This document shows, in pieces, positions 1 through 9,460 of a DNA stretch of 64,000 bases. A program made the position numbers and the translations under genes. Within the stretch, counting starts at the first letter, position 1, and every line of letters begins with the position of its first letter. The notes under the pieces were generated by a model. The model had not been told where the DNA came from and ran no database searches. It was given only the letters and a program-made list of their open reading frames with translations. Source of the DNA: Desulfuromusa kysingii (lineage in GTDB: Bacteria > Desulfobacterota > Desulfuromonadia > Desulfuromonadales > Geopsychrobacteraceae); NCBI RefSeq assembly GCF_900107645.1, contig NZ_FNQN01000001.1:62001-126000 (forward strand). Reading direction: 5' to 3'.

Positions 1-1009
1 GGGTTTGTAACTGCTCTAGCGCCACTTGATTTTGGTCTGAATCCAGCGCTGTCTCTGCAAACAAGAAATGGACAAGAGGGAGCAGGGGGTGATTTTCATC
101 GAGTTTTGGCAGCAGCTGTTGCAAGGTCAGTTGGGCGACGAAGGGTTGACCTTGGAGGGCTTGTCCGTACGCTGTCAAATATTCGACACGCAATTGTTCC
201 GCTCCTTTTTGACGACGTAACGCATCGATTCTGGTGATGCCACTTTCGATTGCACCGGTGCGCAGTTGTGCTTCAGCCATGAAGAGATCACGTATGTAGC
301 GTTGTTGCTGGTCCAACTCGCTCAACCCGGTTGCCGTCTGGAGCAAACTGAGGAACATGTTGTTGTCAGCATGTTGCTGCAACGGCCAGAGAGGGCTGCC
401 GTCGTCGGTAATGAGTTTCGGGAGTTGTGGAAAGGTAAAGCTCAGCGGTAATTTCAACTGCCATAAGGTGCGATAATCACGGAAAAAATCATCCCAACGG
501 CCTTTCCATGGGGACTCTTGCTGAAATTTTGCCGCTCTCTTTCCTGCCTTTCGCGGGGGCATATCGGTAATCTGAAAAGCGATCGCGGGGCGACTGGATG
601 CGTTGGTTTCCCAGTCAATGTTGATGGTGATCTGTGCCGGTTGTTGCTTTGATTCGATGATGATGTTCTCAGGAGATCGCCGCAAGACAATGGATATGAG
701 TAACTCTTCCTTCTTCTGAGCGAACAAGAACTTAACGATTTTTTCATCTTCCGGAAGGCTGCGCAGGTCCGGGGCGAGCTGGACATTCCCTAGTAACAGA
801 TCGAATCGCTGACCGGACTTAGCCGTTGTGAACTTGGGTAAAGCGGAGAGTTCCAGTGTAATCTGCGTACTTCTGGGGGTTTTCTGTTTTGTCATCTTGA
901 GTAGAGAGACTGGCTCAGCTGCTTTGGCAGACATGGTCATACTCATGATAAACAATAATATTAGCAGTAATAAGCCAATAATTTTTACAGCATGTATAGG
1001 ATGTCGCAT
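1..1009 (-). CDS. Secreted AMIN-like/TPR-like protein, C-terminus beyond window
   Basis: The reading frame stays open from an ATG at 1009 down to base 1 (336 residues seen), so the gene is cut by the window edge. GGAGG sits 6 bases before the ATG. The product starts with a positively charged end and a hydrophobic stretch (about residues 8-30, ending AKAA), a signal peptide or anchor. Residues about 45-135 are beta-rich and resemble an AMIN-type domain. From about residue 215 the sequence is helical with an alternating small/large pattern (for example AEAQLRTGA) as in TPR repeats. No catalytic motif is visible. A role as an envelope scaffold is inference. No family was recognised with certainty. 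Confidence 0.75.
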   Translation of the reverse strand, partial: MRHPIHAVKIIGLLLLILLFIMSMTMSAKAAEPVSLLKMTKQKTPRSTQITLELSALPKFTTAKSGQRFDLLLGNVQLAPDLRSLPEDEKIVKFLFAQKKEELLISIVLRRSPENIIIESKQQPAQITINIDWETNASSRPAIAFQITDMPPRKAGKRAAKFQQESPWKGRWDDFFRDYRTLWQLKLPLSFTFPQLPKLITDDGSPLWPLQQHADNNMFLSLLQTATGLSELDQQQRYIRDLFMAEAQLRTGAIESGITRIDALRRQKGAEQLRVEYLTAYGQALQGQPFVAQLTLQQLLPKLDENHPLLPLVHFLFAETALDSDQNQVALEQLQT

Positions 1010-1216
1010 CCACACCTCCGGCGGTTTAGTTATTCCCGGAAAGGTTATACGCGATAATCATGCCAAAACTGTTTGATATGGCTTAACTTGCTGAAAATAA
1101 ACAAAGTTTAAGCGGAGTTTTTGGCTCTCGGTCGAGCGGTGATGCTTGAACTGGAGGGAGGAGGCATGATTTTGACAAGCTGGTTGGACTTTGTGGTGCG
1201 GGAGGAACGGTCAGAC

Positions 1217-2524
1217 TCAGATGCCGACGAGATCGAAACGGGGTTGTTCCATCAGAGATATGAGTTCTGCAGCTTTTTGTTGGAACTCTTGGAATTTCTC
1301 TTTGGGGATCGATGCCGCCATCGGAATTTTCGCTTTAAGAGGGTTAACCGCCTTTCCTTTGACATGCAATTCGTAATGGAGATGTGGGCCGGTTGACCGC
1401 CCGGTATTCCCCGACAGCGCAATTCTCTCACCGCGTTGCACTTTTTGTCCGCGCTTAACTGTGATCCGGCTCAGATGCAAATAACGGGTTAAGTAACGCC
1501 CATCATGCTGAATTTCAACATACTTGCCAGCATAGCGATGATTCTTGACCCGAGTGACGACCCCATCACCCGTAGAATAAATAGGTGTTCCTACAGGCAT
1601 AGCAAAGTCGACCCCTTTGTGGGGTGAAATCCGTTTGGTGATTGGATGGCGACGGGCGAGATTAAAGTTTGAGCTGACACGATGGTGCCCTTTGAATGGA
1701 TAACGTTGAAAAGCGCGACCAAGGCTTTCACCCCGGTCATCATAATAATTACCATCTTCGTAGAGAAAGGCAGTGTAGTGTTGGTTGCGGGAAAAAATCC
1801 TCACCGCTTCTATATGACTCTGTCCCGTCAGTTTTCCATCAATAAGTTGTAGATTGCGGACGACTTGGAAATGGTCGCCTGCTCTGATATCACGACTGAA
1901 ATTGACCTTATTTTTGAACAGATCGGTAATATTTCCTGTCTCTTGTTCGCTCAACCCGATTGAGAGTGCCGATTGGTAGAAACTCCCTTCAATTTCACCA
2001 CTAAGGAGCTGCTGTTCCCAGGTGCCGGGGAGGACGATCTCGTTATAATCAAAGCTATTCTCATCAACCCGATGATAGATCACCTGATGCGCAGGATGGA
2101 TGTACAATTCCATCTTTACCAGCTCCCGGGTCTCTTTATCCCGGGAAAAGGTTAAAGTGTTGCCGGGACGTAAAATATCCAGTGCCAGCAAGGATTCATC
2201 GGCAGCGAGGATCTGCAGCAAGATGCTTTGATGGATCTTTACGCTATCAAAGATCGCGCTCAGGTTGTCACCTGGTTCAATGGTCCGCTGGACAATATGG
2301 TCAGAGACCAGAGGGGGAGTTGTTGCCGCAGGTGTCTGCTCAGCGGTTGGGGGCGTGTCTGCTTGCAGCGGCTCATCTGTTGTAACCCTATTGGGTGAGG
2401 GTGAGTCAGGGCTCAGTAAAAACAAGCCGAAGATAAACACGAGGGTAATCGCCATCCAGAGGATCTGCCGGTTGCGGCGACGCCGTTTCTGTTGCAGTTG
2501 AGTTGGTTTCCAGATCGCGTTCAT
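1217..2524 (-). CDS. M23-family (LytM/MepM-like) murein endopeptidase, membrane-anchored
   Basis: The 435-residue protein has one N-terminal membrane helix (about residues 24-42, after an Arg/Lys-rich start), a Pro/Thr-rich linker, an OapA/LysM-like middle region and a C-terminal peptidase M23 domain. The zinc and catalytic motifs are visible: HKGVD (HxxxD) at about residue 303 and HLHYE (HxH) near residue 382. The family cuts peptide cross-links of peptidoglycan in the periplasm. Length and layout match E. coli MepM (YebA). All expected zinc ligands are present, so it is probably active rather than an EnvC-type activator. It reads in the same direction as the partial gene at 1-1009, about 200 bases upstream of it. 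Confidence 0.9.
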   Translation of the reverse strand: MNAIWKPTQLQQKRRRRNRQILWMAITLVFIFGLFLLSPDSPSPNRVTTDEPLQADTPPTAEQTPAATTPPLVSDHIVQRTIEPGDNLSAIFDSVKIHQSILLQILAADESLLALDILRPGNTLTFSRDKETRELVKMELYIHPAHQVIYHRVDENSFDYNEIVLPGTWEQQLLSGEIEGSFYQSALSIGLSEQETGNITDLFKNKVNFSRDIRAGDHFQVVRNLQLIDGKLTGQSHIEAVRIFSRNQHYTAFLYEDGNYYDDRGESLGRAFQRYPFKGHHRVSSNFNLARRHPITKRISPHKGVDFAMPVGTPIYSTGDGVVTRVKNHRYAGKYVEIQHDGRYLTRYLHLSRITVKRGQKVQRGERIALSGNTGRSTGPHLHYELHVKGKAVNPLKAKIPMAASIPKEKFQEFQQKAAELISLMEQPRFDLVGI

Positions 2525-2776
2525 TGTTTTGGATGGTTTCTTTTCATTTATGAATAAGGTTATTTAGCCTTGTTTAATGCAATAAGTCCGCCCCTCATGT
2601 CAAGTTAAGTTTTCTTCTATCGCGACTGTTATGCGGCAGACTGTTCAGTCTTTTTCCTCCGATTTCATGGCTGAAGATATCTTGTAAACCATTATTTAAT
2701 TTGGTTGACTAGTGGCTGAAGATCTGGTTTTATCGCCTTTTAAGAGCATAAGAGAGAACTGCTGGAGGTATCAACC

Positions 2777-3646
2777 ATGATTTATCTTGTTGCGATTACA
2801 ATTCTCTGGGCTTTTTCTTTCAGCCTGATTGGTGTTTACCTGGCGGGTCAGGTGGATGTCTATTTCTCTGTATTGACCCGTGTAGCGTTGGCTGCGGTTG
2901 TTTTTTTGCCCTTTATCCGTCGGGTTCCCTTGCTGCTGGCAACAAAGTTAATGCTCCTGGGAGCTGTCCAGTTAGGTTGTATGTATGTTTTTTACTATCA
3001 ATCCTTCTTGCTGTTGACGGTCCCTGAGGTGTTGATTTTTACTATTCTGACCCCGATTTATGTGACCCTTATTTTTGATTTGATGAACCGGCGCTTCAAT
3101 TGGCGCTATCTTTTCACCGCCTTTATTGCCGTCCTTGGAGCCGCAATTATCCGTTATAGTTCAATTGGCGATGATATTTTTAACGGCTTTATGGTGGTGC
3201 AAGGGGCAAATGTCTGTTTTGCTATTGGTCAGGTGGGTTATAAGGTGTTGTTGCAACGGGAAAAACATAAATTTCCGCAACGGACCATTTTTGGTTACTT
3301 TTATCTTGGTGCTCTAGCGATCACCTTGGTGACTTGGTTGCTGTTCGGTAATAGTGCAAAGCTGCCAACGACGACCTTGCAATGGCAGATTCTTGTTTAC
3401 CTTGGTTTGATCGCCTCCGGTCTTGGTTATTTTTTCTGGAATAAAGGGGCGACTAAAGTGGATGCAGGGACTCTGGCGATCATGAATAATGCGCTGGTTC
3501 CGGCGGGGTTGATGGTGAACTTGATGATCTGGAATCGTGATGCAAATCTGCTCCGACTGACTCTCGGTGGAGCGGTTCTCCTTTTTTCCCTGCTTCTCCA
3601 TGAATACTGGGGTAAGCATCAGGTTTTGAAGATACAGATCCGTTAA
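2777..3646 (+). CDS. EamA-family (DMT superfamily) transporter
   Basis: The 289-residue, very hydrophobic protein has about ten predicted membrane helices arranged as two EamA repeats. The start is supported by GGAGG 8 bases upstream of the ATG. The family exports metabolites or amino acids; the substrate cannot be read from the sequence. A second EamA gene follows at 3727-4623 in the same direction. The two proteins are clearly different in sequence, so this is not a recent duplication. Confidence 0.88.
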   Translation: MIYLVAITILWAFSFSLIGVYLAGQVDVYFSVLTRVALAAVVFLPFIRRVPLLLATKLMLLGAVQLGCMYVFYYQSFLLLTVPEVLIFTILTPIYVTLIFDLMNRRFNWRYLFTAFIAVLGAAIIRYSSIGDDIFNGFMVVQGANVCFAIGQVGYKVLLQREKHKFPQRTIFGYFYLGALAITLVTWLLFGNSAKLPTTTLQWQILVYLGLIASGLGYFFWNKGATKVDAGTLAIMNNALVPAGLMVNLMIWNRDANLLRLTLGGAVLLFSLLLHEYWGKHQVLKIQIR

Positions 3647-3726
3647 CATTAATAATCGTGTTGGGATGAAATTCTAAGCAGAACCCAAGGGACTTTTCTC
3701 CCCGATATGCTCTTAATCAGGGTATA

Positions 3727-4623
3727 GTGACAGCCATGTCCAGTCAAACAAATCTATCCGTTTATCTGAAGTTACTGCTGATGGCTCTATTCTGGGGGGG
3801 GACCTTCATCGCCGGTCGTTTTCTTGCCGGGGAGATAGACGCCTTTTCAGCTGCGTTTTTGCGCTTTACCATCGCTGCCACGGTCCTTTTGGTGATCACC
3901 CTACGGAGTTATAAAAGACTGCCGTCTGTTCCGCGTCAGCAGTGGTTTCCGCTGTTTATCCTCGGGTTAAGCGGCGTCTTTGCTTACAACTTTTTCTTTT
4001 TCCGCGGACTGCAAGTCATCGAGGCTGGTCGAGCCGCTGTCATTATCGCCAATAACCCCATTGTCATTGCTGTCTTTGCGGCAATCTTTTTTGGTGAGAA
4101 ACTCAATACGGCCAAAATTTTGGGGGTGATTCTCTCGGTCTGTGGAGCAATCGTGGTGATTACTGAGGGGCATCCGACAACAATCCTTTACCGTGGCATA
4201 GGAACTGGGGAGCTCTATATCTTTGGTTGTGTTATCTCCTGGGTGACCTATTCGCTGGTAGGGCGAGCCGCTATGCGGAACCTTTCGCCTCTGGTCGCAG
4301 TGACCTATTCGGCGGTTATTGGTGCCGTGCTCTTGTTTCCTGCGGCCTGTCTGGAGGGATTGGCCGGGCAGATAAAAGATTATCCGATGTCTGTCTGGTT
4401 GAGCCTGCTCTATCTGGGTCTATGCGGAACTGTGGTTGCTTTTGTCTGGTATTATCAGGGAATCCAGAAAATTGGTTCGACCCGGGCCGGACAGTTCATA
4501 AATTTTGTCCCCATCAGTGCCATTCTTCTTTCGGCTTGGTTATTAGACGAACCTTTGCGACTCTCACTTTTAAGCGGTGTTCTTTTGGTTAGTAGTGGTG
4601 TTTATTTAACCAATCGGCGTTAA
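3727..4623 (+). CDS. EamA-family (DMT superfamily) transporter
   Basis: The 298-residue protein has ten predicted membrane helices in two EamA repeats; the first opens with LLMALFWGGTFIAGR and the end of each repeat carries the usual glycine-rich helix. The start is ambiguous: GTG at 3727 lies 4 bases after an AGGG, and an in-frame ATG at 3736 lies 13 bases after it. It sits 80 bases after another EamA gene. It is likely an inner-membrane exporter of unknown substrate. Confidence 0.88.
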   Translation: MTAMSSQTNLSVYLKLLLMALFWGGTFIAGRFLAGEIDAFSAAFLRFTIAATVLLVITLRSYKRLPSVPRQQWFPLFILGLSGVFAYNFFFFRGLQVIEAGRAAVIIANNPIVIAVFAAIFFGEKLNTAKILGVILSVCGAIVVITEGHPTTILYRGIGTGELYIFGCVISWVTYSLVGRAAMRNLSPLVAVTYSAVIGAVLLFPAACLEGLAGQIKDYPMSVWLSLLYLGLCGTVVAFVWYYQGIQKIGSTRAGQFINFVPISAILLSAWLLDEPLRLSLLSGVLLVSSGVYLTNRR

Positions 4624-4654
4624 AATTTTCAGATCAGCGCTCCCTCAATAGAAA

Positions 4655-4670
4655 ATATCTGTTAAGATAT
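4655..4670. promoter_or_regulatory. Inverted repeat upstream of glgC
   Basis: ATATCT-GTTA-AGATAT is a perfect 6-bp inverted repeat with a 4-bp spacer, 87 bases before the glgC start. It could be an operator or a small stem-loop. No regulator is assigned. Confidence 0.35.
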
Positions 4671-4756
4671 GGAAACGTTCAAAGGGTAAAACTATTGATA
4701 AGTGTCTGGATAAATTGGCGTCCATAAGCCTTTTTTGAGATTTCCTGGAGGGATTT

Positions 4757-6040
4757 ATGCCTGAACAACAAGAGCGACACATTGTTTACCGTTATGTTAG
4801 CCATCTGGTAAAAGACACCTTTGCCTTGGTTTTGGCCGGAGGTCGTGGATCTCGGCTGCACGAGTTGACGGAATGGCGGGCTAAGCCAGCCGTTTATTTT
4901 GGCGGTAAATATCGGATTATCGATTTTCCCCTCTCTAATTGCGTTAATTCTGGTATCCGCAGAATCGGGGTTCTCACCCAATACAAGTCCCATTCCCTGA
5001 TCCGTCATCTGGTTCGTGGTTGGAGCCATTTCAAAAAAGAGTTGGGGGAGTTTGTTGAAATCCTCCCGGCGTCACAACGTTTCTCCGAGGAGTGGTATCA
5101 GGGGACTGCCGATGCGGTGTATCAGAACCTGGATATCATTCGCGCGGAAAAACCCAAGTATGTGTTGATTCTTTCTGGTGATCACGTCTACAAGATGGAT
5201 TATCGGCCGATGTTACTGGAACATGTTGCGACCGGTGCCGATATGACTGTTTCGTGTCTTGAGGTTCCCATCGAAGAGGCCGCTGGAACATTCGGGGTTA
5301 TGACCGTTGATGAAGAAAGCCGGATTTTACGTTTTGACGAAAAGCCGGAGCATCCATCCCCTATCCCTGGCCAGCCTGAGACGACTTTGGCCTCCATGGG
5401 GAACTATATCTTCAATACCGATTTTCTCTTTGATCTGTTGGAGAAAGATGGCAAAGATCCCGACTCTGAGCATGATTTTGGTAAAAATATCATCCCCTCA
5501 ATTGTCGATAGTCACAAAGTTTTCGCTTACCCTTTCCGTGATCCGGAAACGAACAAGTTAGCATACTGGAGAGATGTTGGTTCTCTTGATGCGTTCTGGG
5601 AAGCCAATATGGAGTTGATATCCCCCAAGCCAGAACTGAATCTGTATAATCCCGACTGGCCGATGTGGACTTATCAGGCGCAGCTACCGCCAGCCAAGTT
5701 TGTCTTTGATGATGATGGCCGACGTGGAATGGCTGTTGATTCGACCATCTCTGGTGGTTGTATTATTTCTGGTTCACACTTGAAAAAGACCCTCCTTTTT
5801 TCAAATGTCCGGATTCACTCCTACTCGACAATTGAAGAGACCGTTATTTTGCCGGAAGTTGTTATCCATCGAAATTGTAAGATCAGAAAGGCGATCATTG
5901 ACCGTGGCTGCGTGATTCCGGCAGGGACCGTTATTGGCTATGACCCGGAACAAGATAAGGCCAATGGTTTCAGGATAACCGATAAGGGGATCGTCTTGGT
6001 GACGCGTGGCATGTTGGGACAACCAGGCGGGTATGCGTAG
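4757..6040 (+). CDS. glgC: Glucose-1-phosphate adenylyltransferase (ADP-glucose pyrophosphorylase)
   Basis: The 427-residue protein makes ADP-glucose from ATP and glucose-1-phosphate, the committed step of glycogen synthesis. The N-terminal nucleotidyltransferase domain shows the GGRGSRL loop and the following KPA at residues 28-45, and IDFPLSN at about 55. [10 protein letters not shown] carries the metal-binding Asp. The C-terminal third has the hexapeptide-like repeats of a left-handed beta-helix. GGAGG lies just before the ATG. Length is normal for the bacterial enzyme. No other glycogen gene is adjacent, so it appears to be a single transcription unit. It is preceded by a small inverted repeat at 4655-4670. 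Confidence 0.96.
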   Translation: MPEQQERHIVYRYVSHLVKDTFALVLAGGRGSRLHELTEWRAKPAVYFGGKYRIIDFPLSNCVNSGIRRIGVLTQYKSHSLIRHLVRGWSHFKKELGEFVEILPASQRFSEEWYQGTADAVYQNLDIIRAEKPKYVLILSGDHVYKMDYRPMLLEHVATGADMTVSCLEVPIEEAAGTFGVMTVDEESRILRFDEKPEHPSPIPGQPETTLASMGNYIFNTDFLFDLLEKDGKDPDSEHDFGKNIIPSIVDSHKVFAYPFRDPETNKLAYWRDVGSLDAFWEANMELISPKPELNLYNPDWPMWTYQAQLPPAKFVFDDDGRRGMAVDSTISGGCIISGSHLKKTLLFSNVRIHSYSTIEETVILPEVVIHRNCKIRKAIIDRGCVIPAGTVIGYDPEQDKANGFRITDKGIVLVTRGMLGQPGGYA

Positions 6041-6082
6041 CGGCCCATCATTACGGAAGTAATCCGTGGCAGCAGGCTACGC
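6035..6082 (+). terminator. Hairpin overlapping the glgC stop codon
   Basis: GCGTAGC (6035-6041, containing the stop TAG) pairs with GCTACGC (6076-6082); an inner ACGGA/TCCGT stem lies at 6053-6067. No T-tract follows, so it may be a 3' end stabiliser rather than an intrinsic terminator. It lies between convergent genes. Confidence 0.4.
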
Positions 6083-6105
6083 TTAAATGCGCGCTTGATT
6101 CCTCG

Positions 6106-6516
6106 TTAGCTGCCATGGCTGGCAAATTTCTCTTCATTGAGCACCAGCAGGTAGCCATCCGGATCTTGTAGCCAGAGTTCCCGGCGTTGATGCTCCTGAT
6201 CATCCAGCTCATAGACTACAGGCCAGTGATGATCCGCGAGCTGCTGTTGCAGGTGATCCAGATTGTCGCAGCTGATCTCGAGCTGAACCCCAGCGCCAGG
6301 GAGAATCCGGTCCAGGTTTTGAAACAATAGCGGGTGTTGCGCTTCCATGCTTTGTCGCTGTTGAAAGACAATCTGCATATTCTTGAAAGACAAAAGCAGA
6401 CAGTTATCTTCCAAGTGAGAGAGGGGCATGAGTTGCGGAGACAAAGATAGGATTTCGCGGTAAAAATGTTCAGTTTTTAGCAGATCAGCTGCGGCTAAAG
6501 TCAGATTTAGTTGCAC
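6106..6516 (-). CDS. VOC-superfamily (glyoxalase/bleomycin-resistance-like) protein
   Basis: From a GTG at 6516 the protein is 136 residues long. GGGAGAG lies 6 bases before that GTG, which is why it is preferred; the same frame extends to a TTG at 6555 and an ATG at 6531 without a ribosome binding site. The fold signature is visible: a first betaalphabetabetabeta unit with LTLAAADLLKTEHFYREILSL, and a C-terminal LWLQDPDGYLLVL with the metal-type Glu position not fully conserved. Such proteins bind small substrates or metals; the reaction is not predictable here. It converges on glgC and is divergent from folK. Confidence 0.82.
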   Translation of the reverse strand: MQLNLTLAAADLLKTEHFYREILSLSPQLMPLSHLEDNCLLLSFKNMQIVFQQRQSMEAQHPLLFQNLDRILPGAGVQLEISCDNLDHLQQQLADHHWPVVYELDDQEHQRRELWLQDPDGYLLVLNEEKFASHGS

Positions 6517-6567
6517 GGAAATCTCTCCCATCAAGGTATTTGATTTTTTTTTCAAGCTTATGTTTTA

Positions 6568-7092
6568 ATGCCACAGACTATGACAATGAAAAATAAGAGT
6601 CGAGCTTTTCTCGGTTTTGGCGGTAACTTAGGGAACCCATTGGAGCGTTTCCGCCATGCCAGAGAGACATTGGCTAAACATCCAAAAATCTCCGTCATAT
6701 CCAGCGCCCCGCTCTATCAGACTCCACCGATTGGAGGCCCGGAAGGGCAACCCGATTTTCTGAATACCGTGGTTGAAATTCATACTGGATTATTCCCTGC
6801 TGAACTGTTACAACTCTGCGGCCAAATAGAAGCTTGTGCCGACCGCATTCGGGAGCAGCACTGGGGGCCACGAACTCTTGATATCGACCTTCTGCTGATT
6901 GACGAGCTGATTCTGGAGGACCCCCAATTGACACTGCCGCACCCACGGATGCACCAACGTCATTTTGTCCTCCTGCCGTTGAACGACTTGGCACCACAAC
7001 TGAACCATCCGCTTCTTCACAAAACAATAAGTCATTTACTTCAGGCACTGCCAGTAGCTGATGGCATAATTCGAGTCAACGAAACATGGTGA
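6568..7092 (+). CDS. folK: 2-amino-4-hydroxy-6-hydroxymethyldihydropteridine pyrophosphokinase
   Basis: The 174-residue enzyme transfers pyrophosphate from ATP to the pterin in folate synthesis. The HPPK signature is present: FGGNLGNP near the N-terminus and GPRTLDIDLLL at about residues 100-110, with the two catalytic/metal Asp residues, followed by LPHPRMHQRHFVLLPL. No good ribosome binding site precedes the ATG at 6568; ATGs at 6580 and 6586 are alternatives. The stop is 4 bases before the next small gene. Confidence 0.95.
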   Translation: MPQTMTMKNKSRAFLGFGGNLGNPLERFRHARETLAKHPKISVISSAPLYQTPPIGGPEGQPDFLNTVVEIHTGLFPAELLQLCGQIEACADRIREQHWGPRTLDIDLLLIDELILEDPQLTLPHPRMHQRHFVLLPLNDLAPQLNHPLLHKTISHLLQALPVADGIIRVNETW

Positions 7093-7096
7093 TCCG

Positions 7097-7345
7097 ATGA
7101 TTAAACTGATATTGCTGGCGTTATGTGGGTTCGTCTTTTACTCGATGATTGCAGGTTTATTACGACCAGGACACTCGAGGCGTCCACTAAATCGACATAA
7201 AGATGGAGAGATGATGGTTAAGGACCCGCAGTGTGGCACCTACCTTCCCATAAGCGATGCTATCAAGGCTAGCGTTGCTGGCCAACAACATTATTTCTGT
7301 TCGAAGAAATGCCTCAAACAATATAAAAAAAGCCAAAAGCCATAA
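7097..7345 (+). CDS. Small membrane-anchored metal-finger (PP0621/TRASH-like) protein
   Basis: The 82-residue protein has one N-terminal membrane helix (about residues 2-20), a short basic linker, and a C-terminal C(x4)P...YFCSKKC pattern with DPQCGTYLP and CSKKCL, which looks like a YHS/TRASH or PP0621-type metal-binding finger. Its function is not known. It begins 4 bases after folK and ends 24 bases before the aldolase gene, so the three may be co-transcribed. Confidence 0.75.
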   Translation: MIKLILLALCGFVFYSMIAGLLRPGHSRRPLNRHKDGEMMVKDPQCGTYLPISDAIKASVAGQQHYFCSKKCLKQYKKSQKP

Positions 7346-7369
7346 TTATTGAATGACAAGGAGTTAAGA

Positions 7370-8011
7370 ATGAAGTTTTTTATCGATACCGCAGACGTGA
7401 ATGAAATCCGGGCCGCTCACGAATTGGGCCTGGTTGACGGCGTTACCACGAACCCGTCCCTGATTGCAAAAAGTGGCCGCGATTTCAAAGAGGTTATCAA
7501 AGAGATTACCGATATCGTTGACGGACCTATCTCTGCAGAGGTCATCGCTCTGGATGCTGAAGGGATGTTGCAAGAGGGGCGCGAACTGGTCAAAATCCAC
7601 AAAAACATCGTGATCAAAGTACCGATGACCACCGAAGGGTTGAAAGCAACCAAACAATTTAGTGCTGAGGGGATCAAAACCAACGTCACGCTGATTTTTT
7701 CTTCCCTGCAAGCCCTGTTGGCAGCGAAAGCCGGTGCGACCTATGTTTCGCCGTTTGTCGGTCGTCTTGACGATATCAGCCATGAGGGGATGGAAGGGGT
7801 TGAGCAAATTCGGACCATCTTTGATAACTATGGTTATACCACGGAAATTATTGTTGCCTCGGTCCGTTCCCCACTTCATGTTCTCAATGCGGGTTTAATC
7901 GGTGCAGATATCTGCACCATTCCTTATGGGGTTATGACACAATTGGCAAAACATCCTTTGACTGATATTGGTATCGAAAAATTTCTTTCAGATTGGGAAA
8001 AAACAAAATAG
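7370..8011 (+). CDS. fsa: Fructose-6-phosphate aldolase / transaldolase-like protein
   Basis: The 213-residue protein starts at the ATG at 7370, after AAGGAG, with [14 protein letters not shown], the typical opening of the short FSA/TalC transaldolase subfamily. The Schiff-base Lys is in IVIKVPMT (about residue 84). TTNPSLI and [12 protein letters not shown] are conserved phosphate- and substrate-site motifs. Short transaldolases of this size act on fructose-6-phosphate or sedoheptulose-7-phosphate; which one cannot be decided here. A strong terminator follows. Confidence 0.92.
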   Translation: MKFFIDTADVNEIRAAHELGLVDGVTTNPSLIAKSGRDFKEVIKEITDIVDGPISAEVIALDAEGMLQEGRELVKIHKNIVIKVPMTTEGLKATKQFSAEGIKTNVTLIFSSLQALLAAKAGATYVSPFVGRLDDISHEGMEGVEQIRTIFDNYGYTTEIIVASVRSPLHVLNAGLIGADICTIPYGVMTQLAKHPLTDIGIEKFLSDWEKTK

Positions 8012-8040
8012 AAACCTAGTTCTACATTGGCGCTAAACCG

Positions 8041-8074
8041 ACAGGTCGGATTTTTATGTTCCGACCTGTTTTTA
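8041..8074 (+). terminator. Intrinsic terminator after the transaldolase gene
   Basis: ACAGGTCGGA (8041-8050) pairs perfectly with TCCGACCTGT (8060-8069) around a 9-base loop and is followed by TTTTT. Confidence 0.9.
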
Positions 8075-8160
8075 TTGTGCAGGAATTGTCATGCCTTTCG
8101 TGTCAGCATTTCTACAACGGCGTTATGTAAAATATCAAACCATTGTAGCGGTCTGACCAC

Positions 8161-8190
8161 TTGACAACCTGCCGGTATCTCAGGTATACG
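8161..8190 (+). promoter_or_regulatory. Putative sigma-70 promoter of sucCD
   Basis: TTGACA (8161-8166) and TATACG (8185-8190) are 18 bases apart, 95 bases before the sucC start. The region GTATCTCAGGTATAC (8175-8189) inside it has imperfect dyad character and could be an operator. The -35 box is a perfect match; the -10 box is weak. Confidence 0.5.
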
Positions 8191-8284
8191 CTAAAAGTTC
8201 AGTTTATTAGATGCAACTTTCCTGATCTTGGGGATTCGCAGAAGAAGCGGGTTCCGTCTCTATTTCTAACCATGTGAGGATGCA

Positions 8285-9448
8285 ATGAACATTCACGAGT
8301 ATCAAGCTAAGGCGATTCTGCGCAATTTCGGAGTTCCGGTTCCGGAAGGGCACGTGGTCTACAACAGTAACTCAGCCCGTGACTGGGCCAAACGACTGGG
8401 CGATGGTCCATGGGCGGTTAAAGCTCAGATTCATGCTGGTGGCCGCGGCAAAGGTGGCGGCGTCAAGATTGCCAAGACTGCAGATGAAGTCAAACAATAT
8501 GCCAGAGATATGTTTGGCATGACCTTGGTGACCCATCAGACTGGGCCCGAAGGGAAAGTTGTCAAGCGGGTTCTGATTGAAGAGGGAAGCAATATCGCTG
8601 ACGAATTCTACGTTTCCTTTCTTGTTGACCGGGCAACCGCTAAAGTCACTTTGATGGCTTCTGCTGAAGGTGGCGTAAACATTGAGGAAGTTGCTGAAAA
8701 AACTCCAGAGAAACTTTTCTTTGAGGCTGTAGATCCAGTTGTTGGTCTGCTCCCCTTCCAAGCTCGTAAAGTCGCCTTTAAAATGGGCTTTGCTCTGCCT
8801 CAGGTGAAACAAGCAGTACCCATCTTGATGAATCTCTACAAAGCATTTGTCGAGTCTGACTGCTCATTGCTGGAAATCAACCCTATGATTCAAACGGTTG
8901 AAGGCAAGTTGATCTGTCTGGATGCCAAACTGAACTTTGATGATAATGCCCTTTTCCGTCATCTCCGTATCCGCGATCTGCGCGACTACGAAGAAGAAGA
9001 TCCAATGGAAATTGAAGCCGGTCAATACGACCTGTCTTATATTGCTCTCGATGGTAACATTGGTTGCATGGTTAATGGTGCCGGTCTGGCTATGGCGACC
9101 ATGGATATCATTCAACTCCACGGTGCTTCCCCAGCTAACTTCCTTGATGTTGGTGGTAGCGCAACTATCGAGCGGGTGACCGAAGCATTCAAAATCATCC
9201 TCTCCGACAAAAAAGTTGAAGGAATTCTGGTCAACATCTTTGGTGGCATCATGAAATGTGATGTTATTGCCACGGGTGTGGTCGAGGCAGCCAAGCAGGT
9301 TGGAATCAAGATTCCACTGGTTGTCCGTCTTGAAGGGACCAACGTCGAGCTCGGCAAAGAGATTCTTGCAAAGTCAGGGCTTGATATCGTCAGCGCTGAC
9401 GGCATGGCCGATGCTGCTGAAAAAATTGTCAAAGCCGTCAACGGTTAA
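8285..9448 (+). CDS. sucC: Succinyl-CoA synthetase (ADP-forming) beta subunit
   Basis: The 387-residue protein has the ATP-grasp domain (opening [12 protein letters not shown], then [16 protein letters not shown] at about residues 46-61) and the C-terminal ligase-CoA domain (GIMKCDVIA near residue 323). It binds the nucleotide and succinate and works with SucD in the citric acid cycle, converting succinyl-CoA to succinate with ATP formation, or the reverse. GAGG precedes the ATG. It lies 12 bases before sucD, with which it forms an operon ended by a terminator at 10361. Confidence 0.97.
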   Translation: MNIHEYQAKAILRNFGVPVPEGHVVYNSNSARDWAKRLGDGPWAVKAQIHAGGRGKGGGVKIAKTADEVKQYARDMFGMTLVTHQTGPEGKVVKRVLIEEGSNIADEFYVSFLVDRATAKVTLMASAEGGVNIEEVAEKTPEKLFFEAVDPVVGLLPFQARKVAFKMGFALPQVKQAVPILMNLYKAFVESDCSLLEINPMIQTVEGKLICLDAKLNFDDNALFRHLRIRDLRDYEEEDPMEIEAGQYDLSYIALDGNIGCMVNGAGLAMATMDIIQLHGASPANFLDVGGSATIERVTEAFKIILSDKKVEGILVNIFGGIMKCDVIATGVVEAAKQVGIKIPLVVRLEGTNVELGKEILAKSGLDIVSADGMADAAEKIVKAVNG

Positions 9449-9460
9449 GGAGAAATAACA

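Noticed and set aside
3314-3649. 111-residue frame opposite to the first EamA gene
   Set aside because: Shadow of a strongly supported membrane protein gene; no signal of its own.
2777-4623. Idea that the two EamA genes are a recent tandem duplication
   Set aside because: The proteins share only the general EamA layout; the sequences differ throughout.
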